DNA from: Xanthoparmelia taractica
Lineage: Eukaryota; Ascomycota; Lecanoromycetes; Lecanorales; Parmeliaceae
DNA length: 64,000 nucleotides
Assembly: GCA_033085395.1 (NCBI GenBank)
Contig: JANQBS010000043.1
Coordinates: 164,494 to 228,493, forward strand
Reading direction: 5' to 3'
Shown one piece after another: positions 55,745 through 64,000 of the stretch. The first letter of the stretch is position 1. Each line of letters begins with the position of its first letter. A model generated the notes under the pieces. The model did no database searches. It was given only the letters and a program-made list of their open reading frames with translations, and was not told where the DNA came from. The translations under genes and the position numbers were made by a program.

Positions 55745-57510
55745 ATGGCTTCTAGGCGGCTGGCGCTCAACCTCAATCAGACTTTGCGGAGTCGCGCTGC
55801 CCTTAAATCAATTCAACCTACAAGAGGTTTCGCAACCCCGATCCACCAAGGGGCCATCAATACTGAAAGCACAACTCTATCCAACGGATTGACTGTATGA
55901 CTACTCTGGCTGGATTGCTGACCGAGGCTGATCTATCCTCTAGATCGCTACTGAGCATTCTCCATGGGCACAGACCTCGACTGTTGGTGTCTGGATCGAC
56001 GCGGGATCAAGGGCAGAGACAGACAAGACTAATGGCACAGCGCACTTCTTAGAGCACTTGGCATTCAAGGTAGAAAATGTGCGTCTTCGCGAGTATCTGC
56101 GAGCTAACTGTCATGCATAGGGTACGAAAAACCGAACGCAGCAGCAGTTGGAGCTTGAAATTGAAAATATGGGAGGCCACCTGAATGCGTACACTTCTGT
56201 ACGGGTTACTTTGCCAAATATCGGGTTTCACTAATCTCCAGAGATAGCGCGAAAATACCGTCTACTACGCAAAGTCCTTCAACTCTGATGTCCCCACTAC
56301 AGTCAACATACTCTCCGATATCCTGCAAAATTCAAAACTCGAGCCCCAAGCCATCGAGCGAGAGCGTGATGTAATTTTACGGGAACAGGAGGAGGTCGAC
56401 AAGCAACTCGAGGAAGTTGTCTTTGATCATTTGCATGCCACCGCCTTCCAAGGCCAGCCTCTAGGGCGTACAATTTTGGGGCCGAAGGAGAATATTGCGA
56501 GCATCCAGCGGGATGATTTGGTCGGGTATATCACGAAAAATTATACGGCTGATCGTATGGTTTTGGTCGGCGCTGGTGGCGTCCCTCACAAGCAGTTGGT
56601 GGAACTCGCGGAGGAGTACTTCTCCAACATACCTATGGAACCACCAACCAGAGCAGCTGCCTCAAGTGCTGCCGCTCAAAAGCAAACACCTGACTTCATC
56701 GGCTCTGAAGTCCGAGTGAGAGATGACACTATCCCGACAGCAAATATCGCGATCGCAGTTGAAGGCGTGAGCTGGAGAGACGATGATTACTTTACCGCAC
56801 TGGTCACGCAAGCCATCGTCGGTAATTGGGATAGAGCCATGGGCAATTCTCCCTACCTTGGTAGTAAGCTCAGTACCTTCATTCACGAGAACAAGTTGGC
56901 AAACAGCTTCATGAGCTTTTCTACCAGTTACAGTGACACCGGGTAAGCTGTGAAGTTACTTAATCCACCTTCGACTAGGATTTACTAACCCGAGGGTCTA
57001 GACTATGGGGCATATACCTTGTTACAGAAAACAAAACTCAAATCGACGACCTTGTCCATTTTACCTTACGAGAGTGGTCCCGTCTTTCCTACAACGTTTC
57101 TGAAGCTGAAACCGAGCGAGCAAAGGCTCAGCTCAAAGCTTCCATCCTGCTCTCCCTTGATGGCACTACAGCCGTGGCAGAAGATATTGGCCGTCAAATT
57201 GTCACCACAGGCCGCCGCATGGATCCAGAAGAGGTAGAGAGGGTAGTCGGTAGTATAAGCGAGAAGGATGTTATGTCGTTTGCGAGGAGGAAACTTTGGG
57301 ATCAGGATGTGGCAGTCAGTGCCGTGGGAAGTATTGAGGGTCTGTTGGACTATAACCGGTACGTGCATTTGACGTTGATATCTTCTCGATCCTAGCAATT
57401 CCTCTACCCAAGCCTCAATACATTTTGGGGAGCAAAGGTCAGTCGCCATTAAGGTACCTAATGCTAAATTCATGCGCAGGATTAGGAATGACATGAGTCG
57501 CAATGTCTAG
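55745..57510 (+). CDS. mas1: Mitochondrial processing peptidase beta subunit
   Basis: Matrix M16 metallopeptidase subunit that removes presequences from imported proteins. Six exons close in phase: 55745-55894, 55944-56069, 56121-56198, 56248-56942, 57002-57358 and 57480-57510, giving 478 aa. The presequence is MASRRLALNLNQTLRSRAAL. The zinc site HFLEH is intact in AHFLEHLAFKGT, with the distal Glu region REQEEVDKQLEE, as expected for the active beta subunit rather than the complex III core protein. Other blocks are GHLNAYTSRENTVYYAKSF and GLWGIYLVTEN at junctions. The last exon encodes just RIRNDMSRNV. Confidence 0.94.
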
Positions 57511-57916
57511 AGGCTGTGCTGTTCTAGTAGATACAATTTGCGAATCCAGCATGCAGGCATTGTACAAATATCAATCTAATGATTCGTGATCTCGTGGCTT
57601 AGAATCCATCAGATCAACCGAATATCAGAGCCACTCATGTAATGATGTGAATGAAAGGGCTCGGTCGCAGTATGGCATGAATCCTGATGCCATCGAACGG
57701 AAGGGAAAAGGTGTCGCGAGCTCACAGAACTTAAGCATTTCAGCCATGCACCGAGGTCAATGCCTACCTCCTACTTTGGAATTATTGGGATGCTTGATTG
57801 CTAGCTCTTCATGTCCGGAATTCTCCACGACTACTAGGAAGTCCCAGAGATAATGCAGGACAGTTGGGTACGTTACCAGCTAAGATCTTGGATGCAATAG
57901 ATACTCTGCGAGGCCT
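57511..57916. other. Convergent intergenic MPP-beta/his4
   Basis: 406 bp between converging 3' ends; no gene or repeat recognised. Confidence 0.5.
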
Positions 57917-60778
57917 CTAATGCTTCTCCTTACTATTCTCTGTCAACTGTCCCAGTGTATTTCGCTCTTTGATCGCGTCGATTTCTTGCAGCCTTATACT
58001 GACCGCTCTCCGATGAGCCTCTAATTCTTCGACTTTGGCCAATTGCATAACAGCACTGCTGACATTCCTCAGTCCCTGTCGAGTCAGATTCGAACTGGTT
58101 ATATGCTTCGTGAATGATGACAGGTTAACTCCTGAGTACTGTTTGGCGTAGCCATAAGTTGCTTTTGATTGAGTCAGCGAAACGACTACCCATAGGCTTA
58201 CGGCTGGGTTTCATACGTAAAGAATGATTAGTGCCAGCAGAGTAATCTCCTACACTTTCAGGAGCCCAGGGTCCCACGAAAATACTTCCAGCGTGGTCGA
58301 CTGAAGGAACCAGCGACTCCGCATTTTCAACCTGCAGTATCAGATGTTCCGGCGCGTATTGATTACTGAGTTCCATTGCCTCTGTGATGTCCCTGACCAC
58401 CAGTGTCACCGAATGCTCGATGGCCCCTCGCACAATGTCCTTTCGGGGTAGGGCCATAGCTTGGGCGTGTAGTTCATCTTCGCAGGCAACTAGCTGCTCT
58501 TCCGATAGATCAACGGCAATTAATATAACCTGCGAGTCAATACCATGCTCTGCTTGACTGAGAAGATCCGAAGCCACAAATCTAGGATTTGCCGACTTGT
58601 CTGCAATGACTAGAACCTCGCTCGGCCCAGCAGGCATATCAATACTGACGCCGGCCGTGGTGTCATTAGAAACAACCATCTTTCCGGCGGTAACGAATTG
58701 ATTGCCAGGTCCAAGGACCTTGTCAACTTTGGAGATGCTCTCTGTCCCGTAAGCCATAGCTGCAATAGCTTGTGCCCCTCCCGCAAGAACAATGCTCTCA
58801 ACGCCAACCTTGTGAGCGATATAGACAATCTCAGGTGTAATTGTGCCATCCTTGCGAGGGGGAGAGGCCAGAATGATCTTCTTACAGCCTGCGACCATGG
58901 CAGGAACACCAAGCATCAACGCCGTTGAGGGCAAAACAGCGGTTCCGCCGGGCACATAGAGACCAACCCTTTCAATTGGACGAGAGTATCGCGAGCAGAC
59001 AACGCCGGGCATTGTCTCCACATGCAGAGGCTTTTCTTCCCTTTGGGCTGCATGGAAACGGCGAATGTTCTCGTAGCTGACATCGATAGCTTCGATCGTC
59101 TCTTGGGGCAGTTGCATCAAATTTTGCGGAAACGGTGCACGAAGGATTGGTGAAGTCAAGGAGGTAGCTTTCTCGAATTTGTGTGTATACTTCAACACGG
59201 CGGAATCTCCGCCCTCACGAACCTCTTTAATAATAGGCTTGACAATGTCTACGATATTATCGGTAGATCTTTGGGATGGACGCTGAAGTGCGTCTTTGAT
59301 GACTTTGGCATCAGTGTCCTGAGTCCTATATCGTTTCATTCGTATCCTTTCACTGTAGAGGCCTGCAGCATCAGCCCTTTCTTCTGGAACGGACGCTGAT
59401 TCATTTATAGTCTCCTGTTCGTTGCTTTTGTTCATGGCTTCTACACCATTGCTTATCTCTTGTTGGCCAACCTTTTTGGCCCATTGTGGTTTAGCATCAC
59501 CTCTTCTTCTAATAACTTTTGTGCTCTTCAGATTTAGATTATGTTCAATATCGTCCATACTTACACCAGCAGCAATGCACTTGGTCAGAGCAAAGAAGAG
59601 CAGATCGCCAGCTTCAGCTGCAATGTCCTTCTTATCGGTTGCTTCGCAGAGCTCGCTTGCTTCTTCCATGATCTTGGCTTCGAGAAGCTTGGGTTCGTTG
59701 AAAAGTCTAGAAGTGTAAGAGCCTGCAGGTGATGATTCTTTGCGGGTTTTCAGCGTTTGTTCGAGACGTGAGATACCAGAATAAGGGCCGAAACAGGTTG
59801 AGGTCTTCAAATGGCAGAAGCCTATATCGTATCAGTGATGAGTGAGATAGGAATTAGTTGTAAGCCAGTTACTATACCTTCTCCACTTTGCCTTACGTTG
59901 AACTGCAAAGCATCTGCATCACAGTCCATCAAGATATTGATCAGTTCCTGAGTATTTCCGCTCTCTTGACCCTTGAACCACAAGCCATGGCGACGGCTGT
60001 GATACACACCGCGCCCTGTTTGCAAAGCTACTTCTATACTTTTCACATTGCTATAGACAAGCCCGAGAGTAATTCCATTCTCGTTAGTAACAAGCGTAGG
60101 GTACAATCCGTCAGACCGATCGCTACGGATTGCAGAAGTGATCAAAACGTGAGCCGACAAAAGATCTGGGTACTTCTTGGGATCTGCTGTGAGCTCACTG
60201 GCAGGAATGATAGCCACATGACCATCCTTGGCTGCTCTGATATAATCATTTTGGATGTTATACGCCAGAGTCACAAATCGACTTGGGTAATACTTGGTCA
60301 AAGACATTCGTTTCATCGCGTCTAGCAGTTTCCAATCATGGACTCCTTGGATCTGGATGCCAATGGGTGTGTCTGGAATGACAGCCTGGATGCTGCTGAG
60401 AATGCTCGAAGCCGTTTCTTCCGGCTCACCATGGAATATCGAACTGTCAAAAGAAACGACAAGACGACCGAGATCCTGGCCTACAAGGAGATGATCCTCG
60501 ACTAATGCTTCCATCTGCCAGGACGCCACGAAGACCTTGGCGACGCCATTATTCAGTAAGGATAGGATATCGTGCAAAGACTCTAAGGCTGTGCAATTGC
60601 AATAGATTATGCATTGATCAAAATTCTCGCGAATGAAGGCGATTGCATTTTGCAGCGTCTCCGGCGTAGCAGTGATGTGAACTCGGTGCAGGTAAGAGAT
60701 AGTCTTCAAACCGAGGCCCTTGTCTCCGAAAGAAGGGACATTCTTGATGTCAATAGACACCAGGAAACGTTCTGCCAT
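57917..60778 (-). CDS. his4: Trifunctional histidine biosynthesis protein His4
   Basis: Catalyses steps 2, 3 and the last two oxidations of histidine synthesis: PR-ATP pyrophosphatase, PR-AMP cyclohydrolase and histidinol dehydrogenase. Minus-strand exons 60778-59878, 59821-58217 and 58161-57917 (introns 56 and 55 nt) give 916 aa. The cyclohydrolase part (to about 310) has GVYHSRRHGLWFKGQESG and CDADALQF. The pyrophosphohydrolase part (about 320-410) has EEASELCEA and AAEAGDLLFF. The dehydrogenase part has YVPGGTAVLPSTALMLGVPA, DMPAGPSEVLVIAD and YSAGTNHSL-PTYGYAKQYSGVN across the last junction. Reading through that last intron gives a false early stop. Confidence 0.95.
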
Positions 60779-61062
60779 GGAAAATTCCTTTCTTCCGGGA
60801 CCCAGAAGACGAAGCTCCTACACAAAACACAGCCTTCGCCTACTAATAGGACATGAAGTTCTATCGGTAAAAGGTTTTTTTATACGAGATTGAATACACA
60901 CTAGCGTAAAATACATGACAGGTATCTCAAAGCGAAACCAGCAGCCACCCGTCTTAATCAGGTGTCGCGCTCAACATGGAATACATACCCACAAATGGCT
61001 TGAAAGGCCAATTCCACTTGGATAACCATACCCATCGCTTTCGGTGTCCGTGACCTGCAATC

Positions 61063-61537
61063 ATGATGGCCACCCCCAAACCTGAATCTCCCCAATCAAG
61101 TTCTCTTCCCTCCCGAAACCCTCTTCCACTTTCTTCGGCCCAGGAAGGGCAGGTAAGAGAGCTCTATTATAAAAGGGTTCGAGGTAAGTGTGCCAATGAG
61201 ATCCGGGGTTCGTAAGACATATAGTCTCTATGCTGTCAAGGCCGCTTTTCTAATCGGACGCCTAGACTTCGCGTCATGTGCTACCAACCGCACCATTTCC
61301 GCCACCTGGGCGTGTCGGAAACAGCGTCTGGCGATGAATTCATGCATGATTCAATATGCCTCACAAAAAGAGCAGGATGCCGCAAGGGAGGAGTGGTTCG
61401 CCACAATGGACTTGCGGCGACTGGAAATGGAGGAAAAAAACCGTCAAAAAGCTGAGGCTGAAAAGTTCTTCAAGGAGTGGTGGGATATCCCGAAGTCTTC
61501 AAGTCCAAGGGAGGAAGGGACGGCAGGGAAAGACTGA
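61063..61537 (+). CDS. cmc1: Cytochrome c oxidase assembly factor Cmc1 (twin CX9C)
   Basis: Intermembrane-space protein linked to copper delivery and Cox1 biogenesis in complex IV assembly. Exons 61063-61207 and 61266-61537 (58-nt intron, donor GTTCGT, TCTAATC branch) give 138 aa. The twin motif is intact: KCANEIRDFASC (CX9C, completed across the junction) and ACRKQRLAMNSC (CX9C). The flanks VRELYYKRVRGK and EQDAAREEWFATMD match fungal Cmc1-type proteins. ATG 61063 and 61066 are adjacent; either may serve. The tail is charged (EAEKFFKEWW). Confidence 0.9.
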
Positions 61538-61800
61538 GTAGGCATTGTGAGGGTTCATTAGAATACATGTATCGTAATCGGGTGCGGGTATTTCTGCATT
61601 CTGAGCGACGGAGCTCAGGTACAGGACATTGGTGGGCAATGACACTTTTGCACCCGTTGAGTAAGAAAAAGCGTATATCTGCCTCTCATCCCATCTGCCG
61701 TCTGCAAATGCCCAATGCTTACAAGGCCTTCAGCCTCAGGAACGCCTTCTAATGCATCGTTATACCGCTTGCGCAACGGAGACAGATTTATTCCTGGGCT

Positions 61801-62577
61801 TTATGACTCCAAGTCTTCGCCCCCTTCCGGATTATTGCCCTCTCCGAAGATGTCTTCCATCCTGCCGCCGCCCTCCTCGTCTCCATCATCGTCGCCGTTG
61901 GCTCCTCCACCATCGACATCTTCCATTCTCTCCTCCTTTACTACATTATCAATCTCTTCATCCTCATCCCATTCCTCGCGTAAGTTCCAGCCAGCGCCCG
62001 TGAGGCAATATTGCTCTGGCGGCAGTCTCATACCCCAGTCTTTTGACACTAATGGTAGACCCACGCGGTTCTTGTCTTGCGCAATCTCATTGTAGAACTC
62101 TTTCGGCAATGTCGGACTAAATTGATAGTGTGTTCGACTGGCTATGCTCAATCGGAGTGCTGACAACGTGATGGAACTCAGGTCATTTTGCGTCGCAGCT
62201 TTACCAGAACCTGTGCCCGGACCCGAAGTCCCATAACCCTCGCTGACGAAATGAAGGGCATCCCTGAAAACCAATATCAATGTATATTCGATATGGAAGG
62301 TTTTAGCGAACACTTACTGTAAGGTCGAAGAGGTGTACCGGTAGGCAAAATCCATTAGCTGAAGCGGAACCCTTTCTTGATAGGCATTCACACCGTAGTT
62401 TGCAAGTACGAGGTGTATGAGTCGGGCATCCCGAGGCCTCTTTGATTGGCCATTGTCCAGCGGAGAGTTTGTGGGAAAGCTGGAATTTACTGAATCGGCC
62501 GCTGTAGGACCATCTTGGCTGGATGAAAGGTGAGCCGCTGAGCTAGGATCCGGAACAGCACCGTTGGCCTCAGCCAT
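61801..62577 (-). CDS. taf9: Transcription initiation factor TFIID subunit 9 (TAF9)
   Basis: Histone-fold protein shared by TFIID and SAGA, pairing with TAF6. Minus-strand exons 62577-62318 and 62263-61801 (54-nt intron, donor GTAAGT) give 240 aa. The histone fold begins RPRDARLIHLVLANYGVNAY and continues VPLQLMDFAYRYTSSTLQ-DALHF over the junction, then LSSITLSALRLSIASRTHYQF and the conserved FYNEIAQDKNRVGLP. The last 60 residues are Asp/Glu/Gly-rich. The start MAEANGAVPDPSS is chosen because the frame above it opens only at non-conserved sequence. Confidence 0.93.
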
Positions 62578-62986
62578 TACGCCCAAGTGAGCGCACTGCA
62601 CAGTGTGCAGCGAAGTATTTCGAGAGATTTAATATTGCAGAGGTAGGTTTACCGAGACAAGGCTTAGCTACCTAAGGTACCTTCGTGCCAAGTAGGCTAA
62701 GTCTCTTCTGGCTAGCGCCTTCCCTACGGCGGACGAGGGCTGACACTTCGACATAATTATTTTTCCAAACTTTCTTTTGTGTAGCCTCATATTGCGCGTT
62801 CTAGTAGTTTATAATATTTGATTCTCGTACGAATCACACGTACGAATTACATATAGAATATCTAAAATTAATATCGCTATCACGTAGAAATTATAATATT
62901 ATATACTTAGTCTAGAATAGTTAGAATCGTACTAGTACTTATAGATATAAAATATCTTTTAGATTTTAAACTCTTTCTTTCTTTAA

Positions 62987-62987
<1 letters not shown>

Positions 62988-63016
<29 letters not shown>
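62988..63016 (+). repeat. (TTA)n microsatellite
   Basis: About nine ATT/TTA units in the AT-rich block; a shorter ATT run lies near 63109-63130. Confidence 0.85.
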
Positions 63017-63019
<3 letters not shown>

Positions 63020-63269
63020 CGTTTTTTCCCTATAATTAATATTAATACTTTTTATTTAGTTTTATATAAAGCTATTTACGCGTAATAGCTAACTAACTTT
63101 ATACGTAGTATTATTATTATTATTATAATAATAAGTAAATATATTTCTCTCTCTATATCTATAAATTTAAAAAGTTTCTACTGGATTTAAAATTACTAAT
63201 CGCGCGACTAGAGCTGAAATTAAGAATTTCGTCGAATTAGTAACTTCATTAAAAATTCCTATTAGGCGA

Positions 63270-63323
63270 TATGGGTTCAAATAGGGCGTGCGCCTTCTAT
63301 GAAGCGCGGCACCCGAACCCATA
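63270..63323. repeat. Short GC-richer island bounded by inverted repeat
   Basis: TATGGGTTC (63270-63278) and GAACCCATA (63315-63323) are exact inverted copies. They enclose 36 nt that are clearly more GC-rich (GGGCGTGCGCC, GAAGCGCGGC) than the surroundings. Confidence 0.5.
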
Positions 63324-63922
63324 AGTTATATTTTTGATTCTATGGTACAATTGAAAAGCGCCCTTACAATTCCGCTTAATACGCGCGAATTCCGCCCAGT
63401 TAGCAACTTCAACTTGCTATACTTACTATTAGCATTAGTCACGTAACTTAGTTTTATATTTAGTTCTATAAGTTTTTTTTTTTTTTAAATCGACGACGAG
63501 ATTCGATAGCGATATATAGCGACGACTCTCAACGTTACCTCGAAATAGATCTCGAAATCGTAAGTTTTAGATTATATTCTCGCGAGGATAATATTCGAAG
63601 TAATGCGTAATAATCTTATTAGAACTATTACATTTACGAGTTATACGAGAACTTTACGTATAAATTTTAAAATTATCTTACTTACTAAATTATACTAATT
63701 ATATTAATAGTAACTCTATTTACTAAATTTTCGAGTAATTACTAACTTAATTAAATTTTATTAATATGGGCGAATAAGACCAAATATACTAAGTCGTGCT
63801 AATCGTACGAACTCGACGAAATTCGTGTGGAACTATACTTTTTAGATTTGTAAATATATTATAAATATCTCTCTACTATAAATATACTTAGCTATCTAAG
63901 TATTATACTAATCTAAACTTCG

Positions 63923-63924
<2 letters not shown>

Positions 63925-64000
<76 letters not shown>
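63925..64000 (+). repeat. (AAT)n microsatellite running off the window
   Basis: At least 25 uninterrupted ATA/AAT units up to the last base; the true length is unknown because the window ends within it. Confidence 0.95.

Larger units (their letters stand above)
62578..64000. other. Gene-free, extremely AT-rich segment at the right end
   Basis: From about 62760 the base composition shifts abruptly to very high A+T with many TA steps and no open frame of note. Trinucleotide tracts (TTA/ATT) are scattered through it. Such isochore-like blocks in fungi are usually repeat-induced-point-mutated transposons or centromeric/subtelomeric DNA; which applies here cannot be told. A CTACCTAAGGTACCTTCG motif (62668-62685) marks the gene-side border. 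Confidence 0.75.

Noticed and set aside
63240..63330. tRNA-like GGTTCAAAT and CCCGAACCC segments in the AT-rich block
   Set aside because: They pair as a simple inverted repeat but no acceptor, D or anticodon arms can be built around them.
1..64000. tRNA, rRNA or CRISPR arrays
   Set aside because: I found no cloverleaf with A/B boxes, no rRNA-like sequence, and no regularly spaced repeats with spacers.

Overview
The window is nuclear DNA of a filamentous ascomycete (Pezizomycotina). Evidence for this: short spliceosomal introns (mostly 45-150 nt) with GTRNGT-type donors and CTGAC/GCTAAC-type branch sites; typical ascomycete proteins (Mrd1, Utp11, Atg2, a trifunctional His4, an AbaA-type TEA factor, a Dur3 urea permease); and trinucleotide and dinucleotide microsatellites. 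I cannot fix the class or species from sequence alone. Exon structures were derived by reading splice sites and checking that the phase closes from start to stop.

Layout. 0.3-3.0 kb: gcn5 (+) converging on COP9 signalosome subunit 7 (-). 3.3-5.2 kb: an intact-looking pogo/Fot1-like DNA transposon with 69-bp perfect terminal inverted repeats and a TA target duplication. 6.1-9.6 kb: Ccc2-type copper ATPase. 10.6-13.4 kb: 11-exon urea permease gene behind a cluster of GATA sites. 13.6-14.1 kb: five-exon LC8 dynein light chain (-). 14.5-17.2 kb: mrd1. 17.8-20.6 kb: AbaA-like TEA/ATTS regulator carrying an unusual N-terminal zinc-finger pair and an SQ-rich region. 20.6-22.8 kb: gene-poor, microsatellite-rich. 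22.8-25.3 kb: Pol II elongation factor ELL. 26.0-26.7 kb: DUF2237 protein. 27.2-28.1 kb: small zinc-ribbon protein in five short exons (-). 29.1-32.9 kb: large unknown serine-rich protein with a C-terminal membrane segment. 35.5-42.1 kb: atg2 (-). 42.7-44.6 kb and 45.5-48.2 kb: ADGF-type adenosine deaminase and a concentrative nucleoside transporter in divergent orientation, with a 32-bp perfect hairpin between them. 48.7-51.5 kb: UBE2C-type E2 and Chk1 kinase, divergent, with several ACGCG boxes between. 51.8-53.5 kb: RPL31 and UTP11, divergent. 54.6-57.5 kb: SDH4-type anchor subunit and MPP-beta, divergent, both mitochondrial. 57.9-60.8 kb: his4 (-). 61.1-61.5 kb: cmc1. 61.8-62.6 kb: taf9 (-). 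From about 62.76 kb to the end the DNA is extremely AT-rich, has no gene, and ends in an (AAT)n tract.

How the genes relate. Most are housekeeping genes on a euchromatic segment. Functionally related divergent pairs recur: nucleoside uptake with deamination, two cell-cycle regulators, two ribosome-biogenesis genes, two mitochondrial genes. Gcn5 and Taf9 are both SAGA subunits but lie at opposite ends. The most unusual items are the zinc-finger/TEA fusion, the foldback hairpin in the purine-salvage promoter, two GC-AG introns, two very small exons, and two multi-exon small genes (LC8 and zinc ribbon) with no exon longer than about 140 nt.
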